From Glandiceps talaboti (Eukaryota > Hemichordata > Enteropneusta > Spengelidae): DNA of 64,000 nucleotides. This document shows, piece after piece, positions 11,406 through 25,037 of the stretch (positions are counted from its first letter, which is position 1; each line of letters starts with the position of its first letter). The notes beneath the pieces were generated by a model. It did no database searches. It was not told the DNA's origin and saw only the letters and a list, made by a program, of their open reading frames with translations. A program made the position numbers and the translations under genes. The stretch covers positions 8,109,822 to 8,173,821 of the forward strand of contig NC_135570.1 in the NCBI RefSeq assembly GCF_964340395.1. The letters are read 5' to 3'.

Positions 11406-12424
11406 TAACGAGTTTTATTTCGAAATGTAGTGGTAGAAATAATAACTCTGGTTTGCGAGAATGAGCCAGACTGCAGAGGTAAGATACATACAAGCTAACT
11501 GCTCGGCCACCAACAACCAAACACAAGAGACAAAACAACAAACATTTTAGCATTGTTTATTGTAGATTTTATTTACTCAGTTCAACAAATTAAAAGTCTG
11601 TAATACTATTGGGTCAATTTCCTATACAGAAGGTATGAACAAACAGTTTGTACTAAAAAATAACCAGGGTTTCATCCGACAAATTACAAGGGTAGCACCC
11701 CCCTACTGTAAGAACACAGCTTTGTAACTTATGTTATATAAAAGAACTGTATTACAAAACAGAGCTCAAGGTTTTTTCTTCTCTTTTTTTAAACATATGT
11801 TATAGTGTTTGAGGGTTTTATGCTTGATAATGACGAAATTTTGCAGATTTCAAATAGTCACAAAAATCACATTTAGGTAAACTTCACTTTTCATGAAAAA
11901 AATTCATCAATGTAACCATGAGTCTTGTTTGATAGTATTATGCGGCAAAGTTACCATTTTTTGCCCTTTATTCTAGTTATCACAACAAGAACAGTGTATA
12001 CTGCTCATTTTATACCAAAGTCAAATCTAACTAATTATACGTATTGGTTATTAATTTATACCACTTCATGTTGTATATGAAAATAGGTCTTAAAATATCC
12101 CAAACATATTAACATTCCATTATTTCAGCTACTTCATCAAAAATTTTTTATGCAAACCCCCAAAATTGCTACATGGAGCGAAGCTTATTCCTTTATTTGC
12201 ATGTTTTGTACATATGGCAGCAAATGTCTTCCCAGTAAATGCATACTTTTTCACACTTACTCCATCCACCACATTTCTAACACTTAAAAACTTTAACTAT
12301 ATCATCAACATCCACAAAATGTTAGTAATATTTTGTACTGAACTTAATGTCTACTGATGACTTTTCTTAATATTAACTTAGTATAGTGAGTGTGTGAATT
12401 TTTACTCCACATGCACACAGCACA
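11406..12424. other. Intergenic stretch without recognised genes
   Basis: AT-rich with no recognised coding segment. Confidence 0.5.
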
Positions 12425-13005
12425 CATGCACACAGCAAGGAATTTACCTCCATGCAGGAGGTTAATTTTCACACAGGAGTTTTGACTCCCTACAGTAGGA
12501 GTTTTGCTGCAACACAATGAGTTTACCACCATACAGCAGGAGCTTAGACCTCTTCACGGCAGAGGTTTCACCTCCACCACACACACTACGGTTACACCTC
12601 TCCACAACAGTGGTTTCACCTCCACACACATGGGTTAAACCTCTCCACGACAGAGGTTTCACCTCCACCACACACACTAGGGTTACACCTCTCCACAGCA
12701 GTGGTTTCACCTCCACACACACAGGTTAAACCTCTCCACAGCAGTGGTTTCAGTGCCACACACTAGTGGTTTAACCTCTTCACAGTAGTGGTTTCATCTC
12801 CAAACGTGTGGTTTAACCTCGCCACACTAGTAGTTTAACCTCTCCACAGTAGGGGTTTCACATCCACACACTAGGGGGGGGATTAACCTCCACACACTAG
12901 TGGTTTCACCTCCATTGGAGGAGCAGGGGTTTTACCTCAACACAGAAGAGTTTAGCTACCACTATGTACAGGTTTAACAGCCACACAGTAGGTGATTCTA
13001 TCTCC
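12425..13005 (+). repeat. Degenerate minisatellite (CACACACTAGTGGTTTAACC-type units)
   Basis: Imperfect units of roughly 25-45 bp built on CCTCCACACAC, GGTTTAACCTCTCCACA and CAGTGGTTTCACC. A higher-order period of 91 bp is visible between 12561 and 12652. Frames across it are low-complexity and not genes. Confidence 0.85.
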
Positions 13006-13030
13006 ACTCCAGTATGGGTTTACCTTAACA

Positions 13031-13131
13031 TACACTGCAAGATATGTCACGTTGTTCCGCCCTCACTGGCCTCCTCTCACAAAGGGTTGACCGATATGTG
13101 TGAGCGCCCCACAACGGCATAATACAGACTA
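13031..13131. repeat. MITE family C, copy with 9-bp TSD
   Basis: Begins TACACTGCAAGATATGTCAC and ends ATACAGACTA, with interior CCGCCCTCACTGGCCTCCTC. The flanks ACCTTAACA (13022-13030) and ACCTCAACA (13132-13140) form a 9-bp target-site duplication with one mismatch. Confidence 0.8.
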
Positions 13132-14849
13132 ACCTCAACACAGCAGGATCAATTTATACTTGGGACAACACTTAGAACAAAACATGTTGTAAAATAGATT
13201 TGACCCTGGTACTGACAGTCCAAACTTAATCTGTAAATCACCTGAGAGTAACGTTAATAATGATGAAAAAAAAATATCCTTCCAATTTAATTCTACATCG
13301 CTGTTTTGTTTCTACTTTTTTTGCCAATGATGTAACTAAAAACCAACTTTTATTGCAAGATATCAGAAATATTCAAAGACTGCATAGTAAACTTAGAATT
13401 ATATCAACACTGTATGTCCTGCCATCAACTACAGAAGACACACACAACTACCATCACTCGTATTCTAGCTTTATACAGGCAAAAGGTGACAACATAATGT
13501 CACCAATTCGTAGAGTGGAATATCAGAAAAATAATGTAATAAATTGAAAGGTGTTATTTTAATAGATAGTTGGAATGAAGAGGCAGATAAGTTGGTAAAT
13601 GTTTCCCTTTTCTGTCGAGAAATTTACTACAAATTAAATATTACAGATATGATAGAAATTGACCACTTTTAAAATAATAATAATGTTAATTGTAGCTTTA
13701 TAGGAGTACAAGGCATGACTGATTAAGAATATCACAAACAGACGTATTGTGGAAATTTTGCTAAATTTGGAATTACATAGAGATATATGGATATTAAGTC
13801 TGTAGATATTGAAAGAATACAACACCAAACATTCAGTCATCAACCAATTTGTATAGGGTAATGCTGTGTCCTTCCTAGAATGAGAACCAGAGACTGGTAA
13901 CACATTCTGTCACTGTAGTTACCAGCTAGACAAGGAAGGAAGAATCTTGGGTACCCTGTCTGTTTAGATATCTGTGCAGACAAAACAAGGTGGTTTAAGT
14001 GTAGAATTGAGAACTTGCAAACCCGCCATGTTGAATGTTGCATCATGGGAAGTGTGATAATAATACTAATGAATTGGTATTGTAAACAATCTTGATACAT
14101 TGTTTGTTACCATGAATTATCAATTCATAGTTACCCTGACAATTGTGGGAGGTTTATTTTATCAGTACCTCCAGATTAGGTATTACGATAACCACAGATA
14201 ATCCCATTTGAGCATGCTCAGTCTGGATTGCAAATTCCCTAATGAGCGTGTTCAGAAATGACAAGATGGCCTGGAAACCTTGTTACTTTGTCCAGGGAGA
14301 GTACTGCAACAAGCAAGTCTATATATGAATATCAAACAGCGTTCTTACAGCTGAAAATTTGACTTCGAGTTGATGCAAGTCTACCAAATTAAACCACATT
14401 TGTGTACAATACTTTGGGAAGACATTTACCACCAATGGATTATTGACTACTAAAATTATATTAAAAATAATAATAACATTAATATTTTAACCGTTAATGC
14501 ATGTGTGTTTGAGACATGCCAAAAAGCAGTTCAGTATTCAAAATTTGTAAAATTCAAAATTTTTGAAAAACTTGAACGCTTCTCAATATATGACCCGATT
14601 CATGACATGTGTTTGTCAAATGCAGGAAAAGGTGAGTGTAGGTGATTAGATCTTACAATATCAGTTTATTGATATTTAGCCATCTTCTAGCATAACAAAA
14701 GAATTTCTCCCTAGAATCATAGACTTCAAGGTCAATTGCGGGTTGGCTTAAAACCAGACATTAATTTCAAATTCACATGCATTAACTTTACAACTACTTC
14801 ATGTTATCATGATAATTTTTTCAATTTTTTTTACACAAAAGAACAGATA
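13132..14849. other. Intergenic region downstream of SAR1
   Basis: No coding homology recognised. A minus-strand AATAAA (TTTATT at 14665-14670) about 180 nt past the SAR1 stop is a candidate polyadenylation signal. Confidence 0.4.
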
Positions 14850-17796
14850 CTACTTGATATACTGTGCAAGCCAACGGAAACCTTCTCCATAGCCTTGTCT
14901 CTTGAGAACACTACACATAAATAACTCTAGAGGGCGCCCTGGCAAATCTTTCAGCGACACATTACCCTGTTGGAGAGAACAGGAAAGAATGATAGTTATG
15001 AGTAATGTACATGCAGAAAGCGCTTTGAGCACAGAGTTGGAAAGTGCTATATAAAAACTAACATTATTATTATGTCAAGTGAAAGAGCCACAAAATACTG
15101 AGAAATGTGAGGGTTTTCCTACCTTTCCTGTTGTTTGTCCATGAAGTCCAAATACTGTCCTAAGTTCATCTTCACTAGCAGCATTTGGTTTATCAATTTT
15201 ATTACCAAGTATGAGAATTGGTGCATTAGCTACTTGTTCATCTGTCATTAAACTCTGTTCAACACGAAATATAAACACAATAAATCAATACACAAAGAAA
15301 TTGATCAAAACAAAATAAAAACAAAAAATTTGTCATTTTGACTGATTACTTTTCAGTACCTCTAGCGGACGATGTCAATGAATGTACCCCTATGTAAATA
15401 GTTGTCTTGGCATATATATGCATGTTTTGTCAGTAACTTTCTACTCTGTAGTCCACAGGGCTCAGTAGCTGGCTTATATGACAATGGTAGATGGACTTTT
15501 GGCAAGGTTACAGATGCACTAAACCTATCATAGTGACAAGTTGATTTAAAGGGGAACGCCACTCCAGGAAATAGACACATTTTCATAGAGCATGGGTTCT
15601 GGAGAGTCAATTCAAGATTTTACATCAACTACAATTATTTGCGATTTCAGAGAAACATCAAATTGATCTTGTACATATATAGTGTATGTTTGCTATGGGT
15701 TATTGCACAGTGGGGTGATGTCTCCGATTTTTTCTCCAAAGGTGAGACTCAAAGTAATTTCCCATTATTAAGAACTGTTCATTGTATACCCATACAATGT
15801 TTCATTTTTGTACACTTTCATGATCTCCCACTGTGTATTATAGGAAATTCCAGTGTTTACACTATCTTGATTACAGAATGATTCTATATCCACATAAACA
15901 AGAGACTGCTGTATCACTCCCTTGTCTAATCTATCACATGCAATAACACTAGTTTTAGTATGTGTCTATCTTAGTTTACCAACAGTACCGTTATCTGATA
16001 TAGTAATATTTCCTGTCAAATTTCAGACTACCATATAGTGTACAGTTGGTACCGTCAAGTTTTCAATTCACCAAATCCCCTACATATGCTGTTCAACTTA
16101 ATATCATCACGTCAGTGCAGTAAGGTCGTATCTGCCTATACAACTGCATAGCAGATATGATCTAACTGCACTGACTCAATGATATGTTCATGAACAATAA
16201 AATTAAACGAGCACATTTACTTACATCAAGTTCTGCCTTAGCTTCAATGAATCTACCCCTATCTGCTGCATCAATGAGAAATACAATGCCCTCTATTGCT
16301 GGAAGGTAATCTTTCCACACACGCCTAGCTTGTGCATGACCTCCTAAATCAAACGTTGTAAATCTCATACCACCCATAACTAATTCTTCTGATGCTGTCG
16401 GTTAAAACACAACAAATACCAATCAATATCATTATACCATGTATGAGTCGTGTTTACATCATTGGTACTACAGCCATCAATTAGATATAAAACTTCCATG
16501 CATTGAAAACATCAAGGTAAAACATTAACCACCCACATTCTCCAATGATTGATCTTTCCTGTCTTTTGGCATTACCTCACATATAACCACAAAAGTGCAT
16601 CCATGAAAAACTCAGTCTTGTTGACTCTCAAATAATTTTTGTCGATTGCTGACCTATTTAGGTCCAAACCATCCCACCAAAGCTAAAGTGATTCATTTTT
16701 TTCCATTTTACATCACTCTTTTATACTAAGCATAATGCACAAAAAGACACGATTGAATTTAGATACAATCCAAAACTCCATATCATTTTCAATGCTACCA
16801 GCATATAAATTACCAGTGACGCAGTGTCTTTTGCTACCAATTCAATATAAAATTCATACTGGGAGCTTACTGTAAATTGTAACCTGGATATGCATACACA
16901 CAGTAATATACTTGTATGATGCTATCAATGAAAACAAAAGTATTGCGATCATTTTGTCTGAATAAGGTTACCTTTTACATTCTCATAAACAGAAGTTTAC
17001 TTTATGACACTGGTACATTTGAGTTTAGTCAAATGTTATTACAAAACAACCATAAAGACATATAAATATGATGCAGTCTAAATTTCTTGGAAGATAAAAT
17101 GCCAGATACTATGTTCCTCTTTGTCTTAGAGATATAGTTACATGGGGTATGCTGTACAACCTTTAGAAATACTTGCTGTGAAATTTAGTCACACAAGTGC
17201 ATCTAGCCACCCAGAGGTACAGTAGCCATTCTACATGACTTTTAGTGTAAAACAGGGATTTAACCCTTGTATGGGACATAATATCAATCATCATATTTGA
17301 TAATAAAATTTTGTGTTCAGGAAACCTAGACCTAACCATGTGACTAATTATTTCAGTCATACTATAGTTACACTTGTATTTTTAACCTACATCTTATTAG
17401 CATCTTTTCTTCTACAATAGACAAGTTACAAATTATTTTCTAATATTTTTCTTTGTACAGCCGAAGAAAATACGAGTGACCTAAGGGGTCTTGTCAATAC
17501 AGGTCAATACTCAACCCGGCTTGTGTGTGGTATAATATGTAGTATGAAAAATACGATCCATCTATACCATGCACAAGCTAAATTGAACACAAAATATGAA
17601 ATTTATACTGTGGTCGTTCTATGTCACAACAACGGGTGTCTACATCACTGGTTCTGCTGTGTTCGAAATATGAGTCAAAACATTAGAAATTGTCATTACT
17701 TTCCCCAATTTTTCTTTGATATTACTGACACTGGTATAATTATGTTATTCTCCAATATTTTCTCCATTCTTCCAATTTATTCTTGGTGAAATAAAC

Positions 17797-17834
<38 letters not shown>

Positions 17835-18983
17835 CGGGAAAATACTCGTGACCTAAGGGTTTTCTCACTACTTGTAGTGACAAAGACCCCCTTAGGTCAC
17901 TCATAGTTTCCTTGGCTGAAAAAGTTCTAGAAATATTGGGGAATATCATAACATCTAAGTATATTGTGAAGACAGATTTAAGAATGATTACTTACTTGGA
18001 TGTAATGTGGGTACATGTTGGGCCATTCTGTCATCTTTCAACATATGTAATAATGTTGTTTTACCAGCATTGTCTAAACCTAGAAAAACTAATTTACCAG
18101 ATTTTTTGTATAAACCTGTAAGAAAGAAACGATATCATGATTACTTGCTTCTTAGTTTATGGGAAATACAAATAACAGAATTGAACATGGTTCAATTGGA
18201 AAGACGAAATAACATACGCATATATATGTCTTGACATGTTTGTCTGCATTTCATTGTCCCATATTCATGATTATTATTATTATCTTTTTAAAAAAAATTT
18301 ATAGTTGTTTTTTTTCAAAAGGAATACCTTGCCAGCATTAAAAGCTGCACTAGAATGTTTAAAAAAATTAGTGTTTTTGCTATTGTTAGGGAACCCCAGT
18401 AACAGATAGGGAGAAAGGGGTAATAATGGAGTCTATGGTGATTTTGTTTGTGAACCCTGGTTAAATGTTATTGAACCCTGGTAGATATTACCTGCTTATC
18501 ACCCTTAGCAAAAACACTTGTAGGGAACCCTGGCAAAATGACATGGCAACCCTGGTAGATTTTACTTACCACCCTCAGTGAAAACACTGGTAGGGAACCC
18601 CGGTAAAATGACATGGCAACCCTGGTAGATTTTACCGTTTTACCACCCTTATAAAAAACACTGAATATACTGTGTAGCAATACATCCAATCAAATTGATT
18701 TTGGGGTCTGCACCAAAAAATCAGCACCCCAATTACTCACAATAACAACTTATTACTATACTACTTATATATAAAGTACACCTCTAATTGACATGCACAA
18801 TGTCTCATTGTTGGTATTTTAACAATTTTCAATTGAATATATTGCTGGTTAAAAAAACAATACCCCAGTTACAGCTTGTACAGTTTTCACAGAAATACAG
18901 AAATAATGATGACAGATGGATAGAATGTTTTCAAACTTACCTAAAAAGCTAAGAACTCCTGCAAACCAATCCCACAGGAACAT
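14850..18983 (-). CDS. SAR1: SAR1 small GTPase (COPII coat initiator)
   Basis: Five coding exons join in frame: 18941-18983 (ATG 18983-18981), 17996-18115, 16225-16394, 15123-15254 and 14850-14966 (stop 14852-14850). All have GT/AG borders, giving 193 aa against about 198 in vertebrates. Residues 1-15 ([15 protein letters not shown]) are the hydrophobic N-terminal amphipathic segment that replaces lipidation in Sar1. G1 is GLDNAGKTT at 27-35, the switch I Thr is T55, G3 is DLGGH at 70-74 (His74 is the expected catalytic-site His), G4 is NKID at 129-132 and G5 is CSV at 173-175. The C-terminus [14 protein letters not shown] is characteristic of SAR1 and separates it from ARF/ARL. Known role: GTP-loaded Sar1 inserts into ER membrane and recruits Sec23/24 then Sec13/31. 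The key G-motif residues are all intact. Introns contain MITE family B copies, a hairpin and an AGCGCTTT fragment. Very sure. Confidence 0.96.
15011..15072 (-). repeat. Fragment of AGCGCTTT retroposon
   Basis: AGAAAGCGCTTTGAGCACAG and GTGCTATATAAA followed by (ATT)n match, in inverted orientation, the element at 53123-53356. Located in the last SAR1 intron. Confidence 0.65.
16111..16175. other. 65-nt imperfect hairpin in SAR1 intron
   Basis: A 25-nt arm GTCAGTGCAGTAAGGTCGTA+TCTGC pairs with GCAGATATGATCTAACTGCA+CTGAC with only three mismatches. The loop is about 15 nt. It lies between coding exons 3 and 4 of SAR1. It could be a miRNA-like precursor or the relic of a small inverted-repeat element; there is no homology that decides. 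Confidence 0.6.
17433..17950. repeat. MITE family B copies with (TTA)n tract
   Basis: Two adjacent pieces share CTAATATTTTTCTTTGTACA / TTATTCTCCAATATTTTCTC left ends. One right end is GAAATATTGGGGAATATC, with interior CCCTTAGGTCACTCATAGTT. A (TTA)n run of about 30 bp (17802-17831) lies inside the second piece. The right end stops about 45 bp before SAR1 coding exon 2. Confidence 0.7.
18440..18640 (+). repeat. Short tandem repeat (about 3 units of 65-70 bp)
   Basis: Units are built on GGTAGGGAACCCTGGTAAAA, TGACATGGCAACCCTGGTAG and TACCACCCT. A single related copy sits at 1676-1780. Confidence 0.7.
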
Positions 18984-20722
18984 TTTGTTGTTTTAAATTT
19001 GTTGATATCTGAAATAAGGACAGAAATATGTGAGATAAAACGATATGTATGTCAACGTATGGATCAAAGGCAATATATCAACGACCTCACCTAGATATGT
19101 CTGGGTATTATGCAGACGAGATGAGTACATAATTTAAATTAACTTTCACCCTACAATAATTTCTAAGATATAGCAACCAATGTGGTTTTCTAGTTCAAAA
19201 ATAGTTTCACTTTGGCCAAATTTTACTGAATCATACTGAAACCAAGACATATGATATACATATAAACTATATTGTATCTCACTTTCAATCACTAATTGGT
19301 CAAGAATTCTCAGTACCTGCAATGGCATTTAACCTCATGCTAGAGGGTCAACACAGAACACGAAGGTCAATTTATTCTCACGCACTCCTATGCTAATGCA
19401 TGTGAAGCACCGAGCGCATGGAGCAGAAGTTATGGTATAAACCGAGAACTTGAATGCTTGTTATTTTTATGAGGTGCCTAGGCAGTAACATTCTATTTCA
19501 GATACTGAGAATTGGATAGAACACAGAGACCTGAAAATAGAACTTATTTGCATACACCATTTAGTTGATAGCCTTTTTGTCTAAAATGAATACTGTACTT
19601 CAAACATGAACTTACTCACATATAGCATCTCAACCCAAAACTTTGACGACCTTGTGAACAGTTTACAAAATATGAATTAGTAGAATTGCAAACTGGGCAA
19701 AATCACACTGAAGGATTGAGTTGGTTGACAGTGTTATATTACCATTGTAAGTATTATTGCAATGCTACAAATTACATGTAGTTTGAAAACATCAACAGCT
19801 GTCACAAACATCCAGGGCCATCAACCTGGATAGTATAAGTATATATCTAATAACAAAATCCCCTTTCATCAAATTCCTACACACCTCATTACAACAAATA
19901 AGTATATTACTGCAAATATGACATGTTAGCACTATCAGCACTCTTCATGATGTAGGTAATATAGGGCAACCAAGCTCTCTTGTCATTTCTGAATTCCATA
20001 TTAATATAGACAGCACCATTTGGTGCAAAAATGGTGTCCTAAATGCACATATCAGTCCTCTCACTATAATCAACTAACAAATTCTACTGGAAATGTTACC
20101 AATATGTGAGTCTCCTTATGACAGGAATCTATGGAGAACACTGAAAATAATCTCTTGTCTTTTTAAAAATGGCCTTAGGTCGATATTAGTTTGTACCACC
20201 CAGGACCATGTGAGCTATGATATGACCTTTGACCTATGGTACTTGGCCTCGCGTGCACTTAAGAATCTTATCACTTCGCTTTACCTTATTGAAGTATGTA
20301 AACTATTGATAAAGTATTACACTTCACTTCACAGACGATACATGGATATAAACATTGGGTAATAATTTAAAAGTTTCAAAAAGTGACATTTACACTCGTT
20401 ATGTGTATTGTAATCATTTTGACCCACTATTTGAAATCGGTCTTTTTCAAAGGGGTAATTTAATATTATGATTCTTATTAATACTTTCAAGTACGGTACT
20501 TGTACCCTGATAAGCTTTGCTATATAATTTCTTCTTCTCAATGACAAACAACAACTCTGAAGATTTATTATGGTTGGATAGGTCTACGTAAATCAGTCAT
20601 TGGATCCCCAGGGCCTTCATCTTTAGTGACCAAGTTTCTGTGATTTTATCTCTATCCAACTAGATCCTTTTGAAAGCATTACAGCAAAAAAATCACCAAG
20701 ACAAGACCAACACAGTCACTCT

Positions 20723-20726
<4 letters not shown>

Positions 20727-20761
<35 letters not shown>

Positions 20762-20773
20762 ACACACGCACAT

Positions 20774-20829
<56 letters not shown>
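20727..20829 (+). repeat. (CA)n / (CATA)n microsatellite
   Basis: Two (CA)n runs separated by CATACATA units, inside the long 5' intron inferred for SAR1. Confidence 0.95.
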
Positions 20830-20830
<1 letters not shown>

Positions 20831-21757
20831 GTGTGAGTTCAGGATAAAAATGATTTGTGATCTTAGCTAGAATTTCTATGTCATTGGCGCTGTGACTGCG
20901 CTAACTTTTATAGCAGACAAGTGGACATTCTAGCTAAAGGATTGTAAACCGTTTTTATCCTAAACTTGCCCAGCGTTTAGAGTTAATTAAATAATTTGTT
21001 TGATCTCCATTTTAACCTATACTTTAAGTGCACCAATATTGACAAGTGTTTTGGGTCGTTATACTAATATATTGTCAGTTGCACTGTTCTAACCATTTAA
21101 ATATAACGGCTGTAGGGCATTACATGTATCAGGAAAGACTGGTTAACAATCGAGATGAATCTGGCCACATATATGGATGAAAAATGTAGATACCATCATC
21201 TATTGAAGAATTCATTTTCAAGGACACATTGAACGGAAGCAGCTAGCAGCTGTAATTTCAATTTTGTCAAAACGTTTATATGATTCTCCGCGTTTCTACT
21301 ATGTGACTGTACCAACAACACAGACGAGTATCTATTGCTAGAAAACAGATCGATTCCCTAATATAAAAATAAATAAAATAATATATAATATTTGAGAGAA
21401 AGTGTACTAAAAGTAGCAAAATATCGCACCGGCAAATTTCTCTTGAATCTTCGTGACGTATGAATGACCGACTGTATTGAGTCATCAAAATGCTCTGAAA
21501 TAAACAAATTTTCGTCCAGAGCGAATGGACGTATCAGCACAGTCACGCCCGTTTAGGCATGATACCGGTATAACTTCGCCGGTTAACGTCGAAAATATAA
21601 AATTACATATTTTACTGGTATCAAAGAGTAACGTTATGTGTTGACCACAACTTACAATCGATATCATATTGTCATTCATACGCTAACAACGAGATTTAAC
21701 GGCTATTCTTATGTTTTGATGATTGGCTGAGCATATCTGTGTAAACGTATATCTTAC

Positions 21758-21835
21758 CTCGGTAAACTGTTCCTGTCAGCTGGACAACAGCCGAAAGATC
21801 TGAAGTATATTTCACAAAGTTTGTTTCGGCCTGAT
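21758..21835 (-). other. SAR1: Probable non-coding first exon of SAR1
   Basis: On the minus strand the sequence ends TTTACCGAG followed by GTAAGAT, a strong donor. Coding exon 1 is preceded by an acceptor (TTATTTCAG at 19009 onward), leaving 25 nt of 5' UTR before the ATG, so an upstream untranslated exon is required. The upstream boundary is set by a TATAAAA about 30 nt before it and is approximate. The intervening intron (19009-21757) holds a CA repeat and no recognised gene. Confidence 0.6.
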
Positions 21836-21858
21836 CACTCGGTACATATGACGGACGT

Positions 21859-21931
21859 TTTTATACAATATGGCTTCCTTATCTGACGTCATGTTTGAGG
21901 AATACGTGTCAAAAACAACTGCTGTGATTGG
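21859..21931 (-). promoter_or_regulatory. Candidate SAR1 promoter: TATA box, CRE/UPRE-like site, CCAAT box
   Basis: In minus-strand order: CCAAT (21931-21927), palindromic TGACGTCA (21891-21884) and TATAAAA (21865-21859), all upstream of the proposed first exon. TGACGTCA is bound by CREB/ATF family members, including the CREB3/ATF6-type factors known to drive secretory-pathway genes. The role here is inferred from spacing and motif identity. Confidence 0.5.
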
Positions 21932-24552
21932 CTAATACATTTTCGATTTCTTTACGTTATACAACTAGTTTTGATTTACTTTTTATTTTCATAGTCGTAT
22001 ACACAGTTCCTTCCAAATGTAATTTACAATATTCTTAACTGGGCACGTCCAGCGACAAGTCCAATTTACCATGAAACTGATTCGAAGGGCGACTGATATT
22101 TCTAGTACGGACCAATCACATACCAGCTTACAAGTGATTTGGGTTGCCATACATGCCGGTATTTTCACGTAGGGGGATTCTGTAACATTACAATGTGGCA
22201 ACCCCAAACCGGAAACCTCAAAGACTTGTGGGAGTGCCACGTACAAACACTGGCCCAACACTTTCCAGGTAGAAACTACCGAGGGCGCACCATATAAGTT
22301 TAATTTAAGAAATGATGGGGTAAATGCATAAATGCCCGGGTAAATACAAACCACGTAGACATATCCACCGTGATTTGGAAAGCGTGGCACCGCCATAAAA
22401 ACACAGAGTCACATCACACGTGTATCGAACGTTTACAATGAGACACGTCTGTGCGGTTTGGTCGAATATATTGCTAGGCACCCTTGGCCCTGGAGTTTGA
22501 AAATATAACTTAGGTTTAATACTTGGGTCTAGTTATAAGATAGTGTAAAGAACCTACGACAAACTTGCAAAACGGAACAAAGGGCGAAGTTTCACCTGCA
22601 TTAAACAATTTTCGAATTTCAGTCCACTAACCAATGTATAACATTCATAATCAACTACAAACTAACTTCAAATACAACTTGCATGAATTAAAATGAGGAC
22701 ACCCACCACAAGAACTTCTGGAAAAAAAATCTATAACAACAATTACATTTGTAAATTAAAGAAGAAAGAATAATTCTGAGTTCAGAGAATATATCACAGA
22801 CTTGAAAAAAAAATGAAAGACGCCGTTACATCATGATGCACAACTTGTAAAGAAAGATATATGTAAATACGCAGCTCATCTTGCATACAAAATGAACAAT
22901 AACATATCTATTGTGATCCTTCCTATAACATGTATAAAAGCGACCACAGAAAGTTACTATTAAAAAATTACATCGAAATCTTTCATGCTCTGTCAGGACA
23001 AGGGAAATGTTGCGAAATGACAAATTTATTATTCATTCAGGACTGTTAAAAGATAGTTTCATATTGTACGTCATAATCATGACGACATACAAAACTAGTC
23101 TGGATGCCAACGTGGCACGTGTCTAGCTCAGCTAGTGGAGGTGTAAATTGTAATCGTATACCGTATAGACTAGTACTAGACTGAGACAAAACCATAAGCT
23201 TTTATAAGTCATGTGGTTTTGTTTTTACTTACTAGGATTTCACCACAGTAATTTGATTCCCTTGTAGTTTTATAGGCTTTGTTGTTATCTCATGGTGAAT
23301 AGTACCTTTAGCAATTCTTTTGAGCATCGTTACTTGTGAGGAATAGATAAATGACTAGCATAAAATTTAAAAAATCAATAATTTACGAAGTCTGTAGCGA
23401 ACAATGTGAAAGAAAAATATATCATACATATACATTATATTTCATCACGAGTCTAGGTAGGCTATTGATGTGTTGTTTAGCTATTAAACTACTGACACGG
23501 CAGTGGTGACCAGACTTGGATGACGTAGTGATCGATCTCTGTTGATGGCAATACATTATCGTCACTTTTAAATTTGGTGCGTGATATCAGTCATACTTCA
23601 CAGAAATCCCGTATAAGGTAGAATTTAAACTTAGTACGATTGTCGCAGACTTGTGGTCTTGCAGGTAGGAGAATGTTGCACTTCGGAGGTTGTACTACAT
23701 GTATTATTATGTTGAGAAATAGGAAATATTTGTCTACGTGATACAAGTTTACTACCGCGGTATACTTATGGAATTTTCTTTGAAGTTGTCAAGTGACAAT
23801 ATAATGCGGTAATGAAAGTTGACAGTAATATCCCTGCCGGAAATCCCCGAGACATTGGTTATACATATCTGGAATATCTTTTTAATACTAAATATGGATA
23901 TTGCTATGTGGTAAAGCATACTTGGACCCATTTCTAAGGAATTTTTTGGTGAAAAACGGACCCATGATTAAGGTACATACACATTTCTACGCACGGCAGA
24001 CAAATGAATAAGGACCTTCAGGCCGTTGGTGGGGGGGGGGGGGGGGGGCGCTGTAAATGTTAATACTCCCGGGAAGATGAAGTAATGTGAGAATATTTCA
24101 ACAAGAAACAACAGAAGCACACCATCTAAATAAATATTAAAAGTTATCTGAGATTGGTTCTTTAAGTTGAAAGTGGACAGTAATCTTTAGCGATCTACTT
24201 TGAGAGTTGGTTATAAATACAGCTATTGCCAAGTACCGTGGTGGGGTGGGGTGGTATATACTTGGAGGACAAATTTTAGACGGCTCTGTCGCCAAGGTTC
24301 CAAACATCTACCCATTTCTAAGGATGCTTTTAATCATCGAAAAACGGACCCGTGATTAAGGTACATATACGCACGACAGACACATGGATAAAGACATTCA
24401 GGCCGTTGGGGGCGCTATACATGTGAATATAGTGGAAGATATAAAATGAGATATGCTTCAATAAGAAACAGCAACAAAATCCATCTAAATATCTAAAGTT
24501 CCCTTTATTGCATTGACTTCAATCAAAGGCATTTGTCAAATTTTCTTTTAAA
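21932..24552. other. Intergenic stretch without recognised genes
   Basis: Nothing coding recognised. A poly-G run is at about 24031-24048. Two related segments, each with CGGACCCATGATTAAGGTAC-like text, occur near 23.93-24.06 kb and 24.31-24.45 kb, a local duplication of roughly 130 bp. Confidence 0.5.
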
Positions 24553-25037
24553 CTTTAAGTGGCTCTATGGATGAGAAATCGGTATTTATTTTCGATTTTT
24601 AATGACAAATCAACTTTACCACGTTTTCCTACTTAAAAAAGAATATGAAAAAACATATACCAAGTCCATGTTTGTAACTCAAAGATGGACTAAAAAATTT
24701 GAAATGTGGAAAAAGTTTTGTTATTGTACATACAGAAAGTGATTTGTAAACGATGTAAAAACAAGTAAAAACAAGCAATCACCCTGCCACATCCAATCAT
24801 ACCATGTGTCTGTTACATCCACATATAATAATTACTTTATTCGTCGTGAAAAACACAAAATTTCTTTTGCATTGACAGGAACGACATAGACACATAGATT
24901 ACATTTACACAAACAATAAATCCACAAAAAGTGTATATGTATATATATATGTATGCATGGTGACATTTCAATATCCAGAAAAGTAACAAACGCATGTACA
25001 GACTCACGACTTTTCATCCATATTGTCACTTTAAAAA
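24553..25037. repeat. Family A element interrupted by other sequence
   Basis: The left arm (ACTTTAAGTGGCTCTATGGA onward, then CCAAGTCCATGTTTGTAACT) matches family A. The matching outer end TTCATCCATATTGTCACTTT is at 25013-25032. The material between about 24770 and 25010 is not shared with the other copies, suggesting insertion or rearrangement. Confidence 0.6.
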
